The notes under the pieces were generated by a model, which searched no databases, was not told where the DNA came from, and saw only the letters and a program-made list of their open reading frames with translations. The position numbers were made by a program, and so were the translations under genes. A DNA stretch of 64,000 nucleotides from Rhizobium sp. CB3090. GTDB taxonomy: Bacteria > Pseudomonadota > Alphaproteobacteria > Rhizobiales > Rhizobiaceae. The DNA lies in NCBI RefSeq assembly GCF_029714285.1, contig NZ_CP121664.1:124001-188000 (forward strand). The letters are read 5' to 3'. Of the stretch, positions 57,052 through 64,000 are shown piece by piece; positions within the stretch are counted from its first letter, which is position 1; every line of letters starts with the position of its first letter.

Positions 57052-57744
57052 CTACTCCGCTGCAACTGCGGCTGCGACTTGCGGCCGATCACGACCGGTA
57101 ACGGCAACCGGTAACGGCCCGTCCTCGCGTATCTTTGTGAAGCGAGCGGCCGACCCGTCGTAAACCTCCACCTCGCCGGTTTCGATATCGAAAAACCACC
57201 CGTGCAGCGTTATGTCATTGGTCGCAAGTTTGGCTGCGACGGACGGATGTGTGCGCAGGTGGTCAAGCTGAACAATGACGTTCTCCATGGCGATAGCGCG
57301 GACCTTCTGACGTTCGGAAAGGTCGGCCGGATAGGCTTGGCAAACGATCGAATGCGCAGCGCAACCATGCTTCAGCCAAGCGGCGACGTTCGGCATGGAT
57401 TTTAGCAATTCGGGACGGCAGAGGCCTTTCATCGCGCCACAATCGGAATGGCCACAAACGATGATGTCTCGAACCGCGAGAGCTACGACGGCATATTCTA
57501 TTGCGGACGAAACGCCACCGTTTGCGGTGGAAAATGGTGGAACGATATTTCCGGCATTGCGGCATACGAACAGCTCGCCTGGTCCTGATTGCGTGATGGT
57601 TTCTGGCAGGACTCGACTGTCGGCGCACGAAATCATCAAGGCGTGCGGCTGCTGTCCCTCTTGCGCAAGCTTGCGGTAAAGTGCCTGGTAGTTCGGGAAC
57701 ACGGCACCGCGGAAATTCGAGATTCCTTTTAGTAGATCACCCAT
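57052..57744 (-). CDS. beta-class carbonic anhydrase
   Basis: A 230-residue enzyme. Zinc ligands are in ISCADSRV and CGHSDCGAMKGL (Cys-x-Asp-x-Arg plus His-x-x-Cys). It interconverts CO2 and bicarbonate in the cytoplasm. With the SulP transporter it forms a two-gene operon for inorganic carbon handling. Confidence 0.93.
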   Translation of the reverse strand: MGDLLKGISNFRGAVFPNYQALYRKLAQEGQQPHALMISCADSRVLPETITQSGPGELFVCRNAGNIVPPFSTANGGVSSAIEYAVVALAVRDIIVCGHSDCGAMKGLCRPELLKSMPNVAAWLKHGCAAHSIVCQAYPADLSERQKVRAIAMENVIVQLDHLRTHPSVAAKLATNDITLHGWFFDIETGEVEVYDGSAARFTKIREDGPLPVAVTGRDRPQVAAAVAAE

Positions 57745-58157
57745 AGCAAGTCCTCATTGTGGGGGTGGATGGAAGCAGGGCGCGCGCCTGCCTCGGCGGA
57801 AATCATTTCGCAACTGCGAGATGGAAGTGTGATAAGCAAAGAGGATGCCAAGGCGTCGATCGCGTTATTCTATATTGTAATAATATGGGTGTGCTCAGTC
57901 CTTGATCACGGCTTGTCGCCATATCTGCCCGGAAAAGCCCGGTGGACGTCCGCGAGACCGCAATTGCCGGAGCAGGCATCGATTAAAGTTGGTAGTAGGT
58001 CCTCAACGGGATGCTGCGATGCGGAATTTTAAGCAACTACGAAGTTTTCCGTCCTGCTCGATGGAGGCGCAGTGCTGAGATTCGGCGCAATGGCTCCACG
58101 AACGCTCGTAAGAACCACATCGAGCAGGTGGACGCGATCACCTGCCGCAGCGCACCA
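57745..58157. other. intergenic, no gene recognised
   Basis: About 410 bp between the carbonic anhydrase and the 3' end of the disrupted MFS gene. It should hold the promoter of the carbonic anhydrase. One frame of 91 codons (57757-58032, +) lacks any recognisable feature. Confidence 0.4.
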
Positions 58158-58736
58158 TCAATGCGAGCTTCTGACCGATAAGATGGCCGTGGCCAAAGCT
58201 ATCGCAGCCAGGCCGGCTGCCCCGATCGGCAGCACCGACACGTCATAATTTGCAATAAGCTTGCCGCCGACTACGGCGCCGCCGGCAACGCCTATGTGCA
58301 TTGCGGTGACATTCGCACCGATGATAATGTCGCTCGGGCTTCGGCCGAGATCCGCAATATAGCTTTGGACGATCGGCGAGATCGACCAGCTCGCGCATCC
58401 CCACATTGACAGGCTCGCGAAAAAAAAGATGCTGCTTTCTGACATGCATAACAGCAACGTTGTGACGAGATAGATTGCAGGGCTGGCGACCAGCGCGAGC
58501 CGACGACCTGCGACGTCAGAGAGAATACCGGCAAGCATGCCGCCCGCCATGCCCGACGACCCGAAAACCGCGTAAAGAAAGGCCTCCCAATGTGGCCCGA
58601 AGAACCCCTTGCTTGCGGCGTAAGAGGTCAAATAACTGAAGAGGGTGAAATGACCTGCAATGAACAAAATGGAAACACACTGCGCCATCATCTGATTGCG
58701 ATCTCGGAAATGAGCTAGGCTGTGGTGACGATTTAA

Positions 58737-59231
58737 CTATTTGATCCATAGCATGATGCTTGCAAGCTTGATGAAGCCGAGGAAGTGGGCGGCGAGCTTG
58801 TCGTAGCGTGTTGCGATGCGCCGCCATTGTTTGAGCTTGGAAAAGAAGCTCTCGATACCCCATCGTTGCTTGTAGGCGAGGCGATCGTAAGCATGCTGAT
58901 GCTTGCGGTGACGGCGAGGTGGAATGACCGGTTCGCCGCCATGGTCGAGGATGATGTCATGCAGGCTGTCGGCGTCGTAGGCACGATCCGCAAGCACCTG
59001 CTTGGCTGGCAGCCCTCGAATGAGGTCGCAGGCGGGTGCCATGTCGTTTTGTTGTCCGGGACCGAGTCGGAAGCGAACCGGCAATCCCAGCGCATCGACT
59101 ACAGCATGGATTTTGCTCCCAAATCCGCCTCGGGAACGGCCGAGAGCCTGGGTTTGCGCTCCCCCCTTTTTCGACGTCCACCAGCGGCCTGTGCCTGCGC
59201 CCGGATGACTGTGGCGTCGATGGACAGCCAT
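58737..59231 (-). CDS. IS5-type transposase, C-terminal frame (orfB)
   Basis: A 164-residue frame holding the second and third catalytic parts: ADRAYDADSLHDIILDHGG and YKQRWGIESFFSKLKQWRRI. It overlaps the first frame by about 130 bp. In this group both frames are usually joined by programmed frameshifting. There is no strong independent start. Confidence 0.85.
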   Translation of the reverse strand: MAVHRRHSHPGAGTGRWWTSKKGGAQTQALGRSRGGFGSKIHAVVDALGLPVRFRLGPGQQNDMAPACDLIRGLPAKQVLADRAYDADSLHDIILDHGGEPVIPPRRHRKHQHAYDRLAYKQRWGIESFFSKLKQWRRIATRYDKLAAHFLGFIKLASIMLWIK

Positions 59232-59500
59232 TCCATGTCCGGATCGGCAGCCACAGTATCAAAGATCTGGTCGAATACGCCCTGTTCGATCCAGCGATAG
59301 TAGCGCCGCTTGACAGTCTGATAAGGACCGAAACGATCTTCGGGTAGATCGCGCCAGCGTGCACCAGAGCGGGCAAGCCACAACACCGCATCGAAGAATC
59401 GGCGACCGTCGCTACGAGGACCACGCCGGCCCTTACGGCCACCCGGTACAAACGGTTTCAGCCGCTCCCACTGATCGTCTCGAAGTGTCTCGCCATCCAT
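59099..59500 (-). CDS. IS5-type transposase, N-terminal frame (orfA)
   Basis: A 133-residue frame starting MDGETLRDDQWERLKPFVPG, with the DUF4096-type N-terminal domain and the first catalytic Asp in LSIDATVIRAQ. The supplied longer frame fuses it to the interrupted MFS gene because the two happen to be in the same phase; the natural start is the ATG at 59500. Confidence 0.85.
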   Translation of the reverse strand: MDGETLRDDQWERLKPFVPGGRKGRRGPRSDGRRFFDAVLWLARSGARWRDLPEDRFGPYQTVKRRYYRWIEQGVFDQIFDTVAADPDMEWLSIDATVIRAQAQAAGGRRKRGERKPRLSAVPEADLGAKSML

Positions 59501-60256
59501 CGCTAACCTCCAAAAGCTAGCGTTGAATCTGATTTGAGCCTCAGATGGAATCCAAAACGTTAATTTGTCACCACACCCTAGATACAATTTGCCAAAAAGC
59601 GAGCGCTTGCTCCTCGACCGGACATTCGGTAGTCGGACGATTACAAGCCATATAGTGACGACAGATAGCCCGATCATCGCAAGGCCTACGGCGCGCCAAC
59701 CACCCAGATGTGTAATCCAAATGCCCAGAGGCACCCCCAAAAAAAGTGAGCCGCCTATTCCAAGGTACACGGCGGCTATGGCACGAGCTCGGTCTCTTTC
59801 CGAGACGATCTGAACTGCAGAACCGACGGCGCACACCGATATCTGCGCGCAAGCCATTGCCGTGATGATCCTTGGGCGCTTATCACGAGCAGCCCCGATC
59901 CACCGATCACGACCGCCACATTGCTTCCTGCAAAGATCGATATCGCTGCGACGAGCGTCGGTTGGATCGAAACGATAGGAAATCAGTGCAGCGATCGGCG
60001 CGAAGAAGGCATAGGTGATCGAGAAAACTGAAATGACGCTACTTGCTTCGGACTCGCTTACTCCAAGGCTGCCGGCCATATCCGGCAGCACCCCGATGAA
60101 AACGTTCTCGGCCAGTCCTGTGATAAACACAGCAATAGTGAGTACGAGAATTCGACTATCCATGCCGCCAACCGTGCTGGATTGGCGGCTTCTTGCGCGG
60201 TCTCTTTTCCACCAGCTCTGCCCCCATGCTCTCAGCAGTCCTCATATGCCCTGGTT

Positions 60257-61225
60257 TCATTTTGTGTTTTGCGAGCCGAGATGGGCTCCTGCCTCAAACC
60301 CGTTTGACGTCCCCGGGACCGTTTGCAACGAGATCGGCTGCGTAAAGTACTCGTACTTGGCCGTCAGCACGCCTTGCGTGAACTGAAGCGCATGCTTGCC
60401 AAAGAACCACTCTTCAACAGCATAGCCGCGTGTCAGTTCCGTCGGCGAGGTAAGGTTCACTCCGGGCATTTCGATCCGATTGACCGTCGTCGGTCGGACG
60501 CATAACAGGCTGACGTCCGCAACATGCATCCCGAGCGGGATCTTTTCGAACAAGTCGCAAGACAGCTCGTCGCTGTTCGACAGGTCGACTTTGGTGAATG
60601 GCAAAGGGCCGTCGGGCACTGCCTTTCTGGACACAAATTTTTCTACTGCGTGGACATGCGTCGCAATCCCGGGATGGGAATCCCATTTTGCATAGAAATC
60701 AGAGCGTAGTACCTGCCAATCTGCATATAATGATTCAAGATCGCCCCGATCGAATGAATTGGAGTGCCGGCACTCGTACGGAACGGGATACCGGGAAGTC
60801 CCGATGATTGTTGTAAAATTGTGAAATCCGCCCTCGTTGGTCCGTTGTCTCAACTCATTGACCAACGGAACCCACACATCCTTGCTCACAAAATGCAACG
60901 AAGAGTGCGCGAGAGCCAGGTCGTACCTCTGATCAGGCACGAAATCCTCAATTCTCCCTTCGATCACATTGATATTCAACGAATGCTTGGCGGTAACCGA
61001 TCTCAGCTTTCTGACCGCGCTCGATGACGATTCCAATGCGGTCACCGTGTGCCCCCTGAACGCAAGGAAGAGAGCGTTCCTGCCTTCGCCGCACCCTAGG
61101 TCGACGACCGTTGCGTTTCTTGGCAGTTGCTGTTCTACCTCATAGACTTCGATGCTTGGCCCGCCCATTGTCCAGACGTTGGGATCCGAATAACCTCGTT
61201 CCCAAAACCGCTCACTGTCATTCAT
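60257..61225 (-). CDS. SAM-dependent methyltransferase, TehB-like, with C-terminal extension
   Basis: A 322-residue protein. The N-terminal class-I methyltransferase domain (TVVDLGCGEGRNALFLAFRG; LALAHSSLHFVSKDVW) is like TehB. The C-terminal 120 residues form an extra domain (IPLGMHVADVSLLCVRPTTV, then a DUF1971-like segment) that I do not recognise well. Its ATG overlaps the stop of the radical-SAM gene, so the two are coupled. Substrate unknown; a radical-SAM plus methyltransferase pair suggests a small-molecule modification pathway. Confidence 0.8.
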   Translation of the reverse strand: MNDSERFWERGYSDPNVWTMGGPSIEVYEVEQQLPRNATVVDLGCGEGRNALFLAFRGHTVTALESSSSAVRKLRSVTAKHSLNINVIEGRIEDFVPDQRYDLALAHSSLHFVSKDVWVPLVNELRQRTNEGGFHNFTTIIGTSRYPVPYECRHSNSFDRGDLESLYADWQVLRSDFYAKWDSHPGIATHVHAVEKFVSRKAVPDGPLPFTKVDLSNSDELSCDLFEKIPLGMHVADVSLLCVRPTTVNRIEMPGVNLTSPTELTRGYAVEEWFFGKHALQFTQGVLTAKYEYFTQPISLQTVPGTSNGFEAGAHLGSQNTK

Positions 61226-62475
61226 TTCGGGACGTACCTTTCTTCACGGATCTTCACATGGTCCGAGAAGAGGTGATGGGCTATCAGTTTGCTGTATTTG
61301 TAACCTTTCCGGGTCAGGCGGATGGCCCCATCGGACCGCAAATCGATGCAGCCTTCGACTTCCAGAGCATCTATCACTTCCAAAAAATCGGCTCGGAGAT
61401 GCCGTTTGAAGCGCCGTGAATAATCCGATTCTGAAAGCTGGTTGAGGGTAAGATTGAGTAGAAAATATCTCAAACGTTCTTCGGATTCGTCTAGTATCAC
61501 TCCATATTTCAGCAAATTCCGGCCAGTGAGTTCGAGGTTTACGTGATCGTCTATGACTTTGCCGACGTTCTTCAGCGCGACAGCATAGTCGAGGCTGTAG
61601 TGGTATTTCCCGTTATAACTTCGCGCGCCTGCTCCTATGCCTATCGTCGGAATGCCGAGAAAGTCAGACGTTTCCTGGCTGTAGGCGCTGGTGCCTTCGG
61701 GAAGACAGGTAAAACGGGTGAAGGATTCCTGCCGATACGCATTATCCTGCATAAAATCGACATTGCTGTCGTAGATCGCATATTTGACATGGTCTTCCAC
61801 ATATTCCCCAGGTTGCGATCGCTGCTGCTTTTGCACAGCAGTGAGTGGCCGGGTGACCGCCGGGTAGAGCGAAACGGTTGTTGGCCGAAAGGACAAAACC
61901 CGCTCCAGCGAGCGTTTCCAACTTTCCTGTGTTTGACGGAAGAGACCGTAGATCAAGTCGAGGTTGAAATTATCAAAACGCGTCCGAATGGCTTCGATGG
62001 CGGAAATTGACACAGAAACCGGATATGGGCGTCCGGACGCTCTCAGTTCGACGGAATCCATCGTTTGGATTCCCATGCTGATCCGGTTCACGCCCTGGTT
62101 CTTCAAAAAATCTAGCAGTTCCCCGGACAGAGTGTCGGGAGAGCCTTCCACGCACAGCTCGGTTGAACGGTCGATATTTGGGAAGCCATTTCGAATGGAG
62201 GAGAAAATTTGGGCAAGCTGATCCATGGGCAGGAGAGTCGGGGTTCCGCCGCCGATATAGAGCGATGCCACAGGTCTGTGCCCCGCAAATGTTGCATAAA
62301 GGCGTATCTGCCAGCAGATCTTTTGGACATAACGTCGAATAAGACCCTCCGTGTGCCGCGTGGTCAAAAAGAGCGTACAATAGGTGCACCTATATCGGCA
62401 AAATGGCACATGTATATATAACGATACCGGCGCCTGGTCGTTTGAATCGTATGCGTACGAGCTGAGCCGCCTGCC
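61222..62475 (-). pseudogene. HemW/HemN-like radical SAM protein, 5' end cut by an IS66 element
   Basis: The remaining 417 codons encode a HemW-type radical-SAM protein: SLYIHVPFCRYRCTYC (CxxxCxxC cluster), SLYIGGGTPTLLP, and a HemN-like C-terminal domain (IGIGAGARSYNG). About 25 further codons of coding-like sequence before the cluster motif run into the IS66 end at 62476 without a start codon, so the gene has lost its 5' end. An internal GTG at 62409 would give a protein lacking the strand before the cluster. The absence of the HemN substrate-specific N-terminal motif points to HemW or a class-C radical-SAM methylase, not haem synthesis. Confidence 0.7.
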
Positions 62476-62534
62476 GTAAGGCTGTCCGATATGGCAGGCA
62501 CTGTCTTTATTGACGTCAATAAGGACAGAGCGGA

Positions 62535-62906
62535 ATGGAACGACTTGAGATCGTCGATATTGGGCGGCGACGGCGCTTCAGCAGAGAGATGAAGCTGCAG
62601 ATTGTCGCGGAAAGCTACTCTGAGCCCGGTCAGTGTGCGACAACAGCGCGACGTCATGGAATATCGCGATCGCAGTTATATGAGTGGCGTCGCCTGGCGC
62701 GGGCGTGGCAACTCGATATTGCTGCTCCTTTCAGCGGCTTCGTCCCGGCCGTTGTAGCTCCTGAGCCAGGTGCGGCGGCAAGCTCAACACCAGGAGCTGG
62801 CCGGATCGAAGTTGTCGCGGCGAACGGCCGTCGTTTGATCGTGGACGGCAGCGTCGATGTTGAGGTCCTGGTTCAGATCGTGCGAGGCCTGGAGACGCTG
62901 CGATGA
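62535..62906 (+). CDS. tnpA: IS66 family protein TnpA
   Basis: A 123-residue Orf1 protein with helix-turn-helix region FSREMKLQIVAESYSEPGQC then ARRHGISRSQLYEWRRLAR. Its stop overlaps the tnpB start. Confidence 0.9.
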   Translation: MERLEIVDIGRRRRFSREMKLQIVAESYSEPGQCATTARRHGISRSQLYEWRRLARAWQLDIAAPFSGFVPAVVAPEPGAAASSTPGAGRIEVVAANGRRLIVDGSVDVEVLVQIVRGLETLR

Positions 62907-63256
62907 TCACGTTGCCCTCCGGTCAGAATGTGCGGGTCTGGATAGCGACGGGCCATACGGATATGCGGTGCGGGTTCGCCGCTTTGGCGTTGCGGGTGCA
63001 GGAAGTGTTGAAGCTGAGGCCGCTGGACGGCAATCTTTTTGTGTTTCGCGGTCGCAGCGGATCACTGATAAAGGTAATCTGGAGTGACGGCCAGGGAAGC
63101 TGCCTTTTTACAAAAAGGCTCGACCGTGGGAGGTTCATCTGGCCGACTACGGAAGGCGGCGCGGTTGCGATCTCACCTGCGCAGCTCAGTTATCTTCTGT
63201 CTGGAATTGACTGGCGCAACCCGCAGGAAACCTTTCGTCCGACGCGGGTCGGATAG
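62903..63256 (+). CDS. tnpB: IS66 family accessory protein TnpB
   Basis: A 117-residue Orf2 protein with VRVWIATGHTDMRCGFAALA, LFVFRGRSGSLIKVIWSDGQ and LLSGIDWRNPQ, the usual family motifs. Full length. Confidence 0.92.
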   Translation: MITLPSGQNVRVWIATGHTDMRCGFAALALRVQEVLKLRPLDGNLFVFRGRSGSLIKVIWSDGQGSCLFTKRLDRGRFIWPTTEGGAVAISPAQLSYLLSGIDWRNPQETFRPTRVG

Positions 63257-63305
63257 CATTAATTCATTGAATAAATTGAATGAATCTGATTGAATAGCTT
63301 CATGA

Positions 63306-64000
63306 TGTCGAAGCCATCATGATCTTCCTGCGGACCTTGCGAGCGCCTATCTGGCGCTGCTTTCGCAGCACGATACGGTCGTCGCCGAACGGGACATCGC
63401 GGTGGCGCACGCTGCCAATGCGCAGGCCATGCTGTCAGATAGCGAGGCGCTGATCGCCAGACTGGAACTGGCGATCGAAAAGCTGAAGCGCGAACTCAAG
63501 GGCCAGAGATCGGAGCGCACGGCGCGTCTGATCGACCAGATGGAGTTGCAGCTCGAGGAAGTCGTGATGGCAGCGACGGAGGACGAGGTGGCGGCCCAGG
63601 CGGCTGCCGCCAGAACGTCGAGCGTGCGGTCGTTCACCCGCAAGCGACGGTCAAGCAAACCCTGGCCGGAGGATGTCGTGCGTGAGCGCGTGGTCATCGA
63701 CCCTCCGACCGTCTGTGCATTCTGCGGCGGGCCGCGTCTGTCGAAGCTGGGCGAGGATGTTAACGAGACGCTCGAGGAGATACCGCGCCGCTTCAAGGTG
63801 ATCGAGACGGTTCGCGAGAAATTTACCTGCCGCGATTGCGAGGCGATCAGCCAGGCTCCGGCACCATTCCATGCCACGCCGCGCGGCTTCATTGGCCCGC
63901 ATCTGCTGGCGACGATCGTCTTCGACAAGTTCGGGATGCACAGCCCGCTGAACGGCAGAGCACACGATTCAAATGCGAAGGGATAGACCTGTCGACCTCG
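63306..64000 (+). pseudogene. tnpC: IS66 transposase TnpC, frameshifted and truncated by the window end
   Basis: The frame is open from about 63306 (no clear ATG; first plausible start GTG 63402) and shows the N-terminal coiled coil (SDSEALIARLELAIEKLKRE), the zinc-binding CAFCGG and CRDCEA motifs, and DKFGMHSPLN. At about 63952 one base appears to be missing: the expected NRQSxRFKCEGIDLS continues in another frame, while the original frame stops at 63986. The element may therefore be inactive unless this is a sequence error. Confidence 0.75.

Larger units (their letters stand above)
58718..59578 (-). mobile_element. IS5-family (IS427-like) insertion sequence
   Basis: The element is 861 bp. 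Terminal inverted repeats: GGCTGTGGTGACGATTTAAC at the left and, on the other strand, GGGTGTGGTGACAAATTAAC at the right. It is flanked by a TA duplication (58716-58717, 59579-59580), the usual IS427-group target. It encodes two overlapping transposase frames and interrupts an MFS gene. Confidence 0.93.
58158..60163 (-). pseudogene. MFS transporter gene split by an IS5-type element and frameshifted
   Basis: The N-terminal part (60163 to about 59581; LVLTIAVFITGLAENVFIGV) and the C-terminal part (58717-58158; MMAQCVSILFIAGHFTLFSY) belong to one drug/arabinose-efflux-type MFS protein. Removing the insertion and one copy of its TA duplication restores a continuous frame (GKLYL-AHFRDRNQ). In the N-terminal half, between about 59975 and 59885, the coding signal leaves the frame for roughly 30 codons: the natural continuation is in another frame (VAAISIFAGSNVAVVIGGSG). 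This implies two compensating indels or sequence errors. The gene lies downstream of the methyltransferase and may have exported a product. Confidence 0.88.
62476..64000 (+). mobile_element. second IS66-family element, left part (continues beyond the window)
   Basis: The left end starts GTAAGGCTGTCCGATATG, like other IS66 termini, followed by tnpA, tnpB and the start of tnpC in order. The right end is outside the window. Sequence differs clearly from the element at 42-45 kb, so it is a different IS66 subgroup. The 8 bp before it (CGCCTGCC) would be the target duplication to look for at the far side. Confidence 0.88.

Noticed and set aside
1..64000. CRISPR arrays, rRNA and tRNA genes, plasmid replication genes
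   Set aside because: No spaced repeats, no tRNA-like or rRNA-like stretches and no repABC-like proteins were seen in the window.

Overview
The window looks like part of a symbiotic replicon (plasmid or island) of a root-nodule bacterium in the Rhizobiaceae. The evidence is nodD, nodA, nodF, nodE and nodO with two nod boxes, a complete uptake-hydrogenase hup/hyp operon, SyrB-like regulators, hemN, a symbiotic-type P450 with its ferredoxin, and rhizobial IS66 and IS5 elements. nodA stands apart from nodB and nodC, which are not in the window. That split is known from R. etli-type strains. I cannot name a species from the sequence alone.

Layout. (1) 1-1.7 kb: a phasin gene behind a candidate NifA/sigma-54 promoter, then a DUF982 protein. 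(2) 1.7-9.3 kb: a ROK regulator divergent from a five-gene operon (binding protein, two permeases, MocA-type dehydrogenase, ATPase) that ends at a strong terminator, then a tiny LuxR-type HTH protein. (3) 9.3-14.7 kb: a GntR regulator, a GNAT acetyltransferase, a HAD phosphatase and a DegT-type aminotransferase on the minus strand, with a second ROK regulator divergent from the aminotransferase. Sections 2 and 3 together could be an amino-sugar or aminocyclitol synthesis and uptake unit. (4) 14.7-17.2 kb: a small membrane protein and three tandem SyrB-like proteins. (5) 17.3-30.5 kb, minus strand: hupS-L-C-D-F-H-J-K-hypA-B-F-C-D-E, one tightly packed unit for membrane-bound [NiFe] uptake hydrogenase, without recognisable hupE, hupG, hupI or hypX. 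A Baeyer-Villiger-type monooxygenase lies directly upstream.

(6) 33-42 kb: an EgtD-like methyltransferase, P450 plus ferredoxin, porin, HemN, a SnoaL-like secreted protein, and nodO behind a nod box. (7) 42.2-45.1 kb: an intact IS66-family element with an 8-bp target duplication. (8) 45.6-53.4 kb: nodD, an AraC regulator, a nod box, then nodA, a large acyltransferase with an SGNH domain, nodF and nodE. These would build and decorate the lipo-chitooligosaccharide signal, with NodFE supplying a special acyl chain. (9) 53.5-57.8 kb: an amino-acid permease and a SulP transporter paired with a beta-carbonic anhydrase. (10) 58-62.5 kb: a radical-SAM / methyltransferase / MFS cassette damaged at both ends by insertion sequences (IS5-type inside the MFS gene, IS66-type cutting the 5' end of the radical-SAM gene). 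The second IS66 element runs off the window with a frameshifted tnpC.

No rRNA, tRNA or CRISPR was seen. Coordinates were read by eye from the sequence and the supplied translations; no database search was run.
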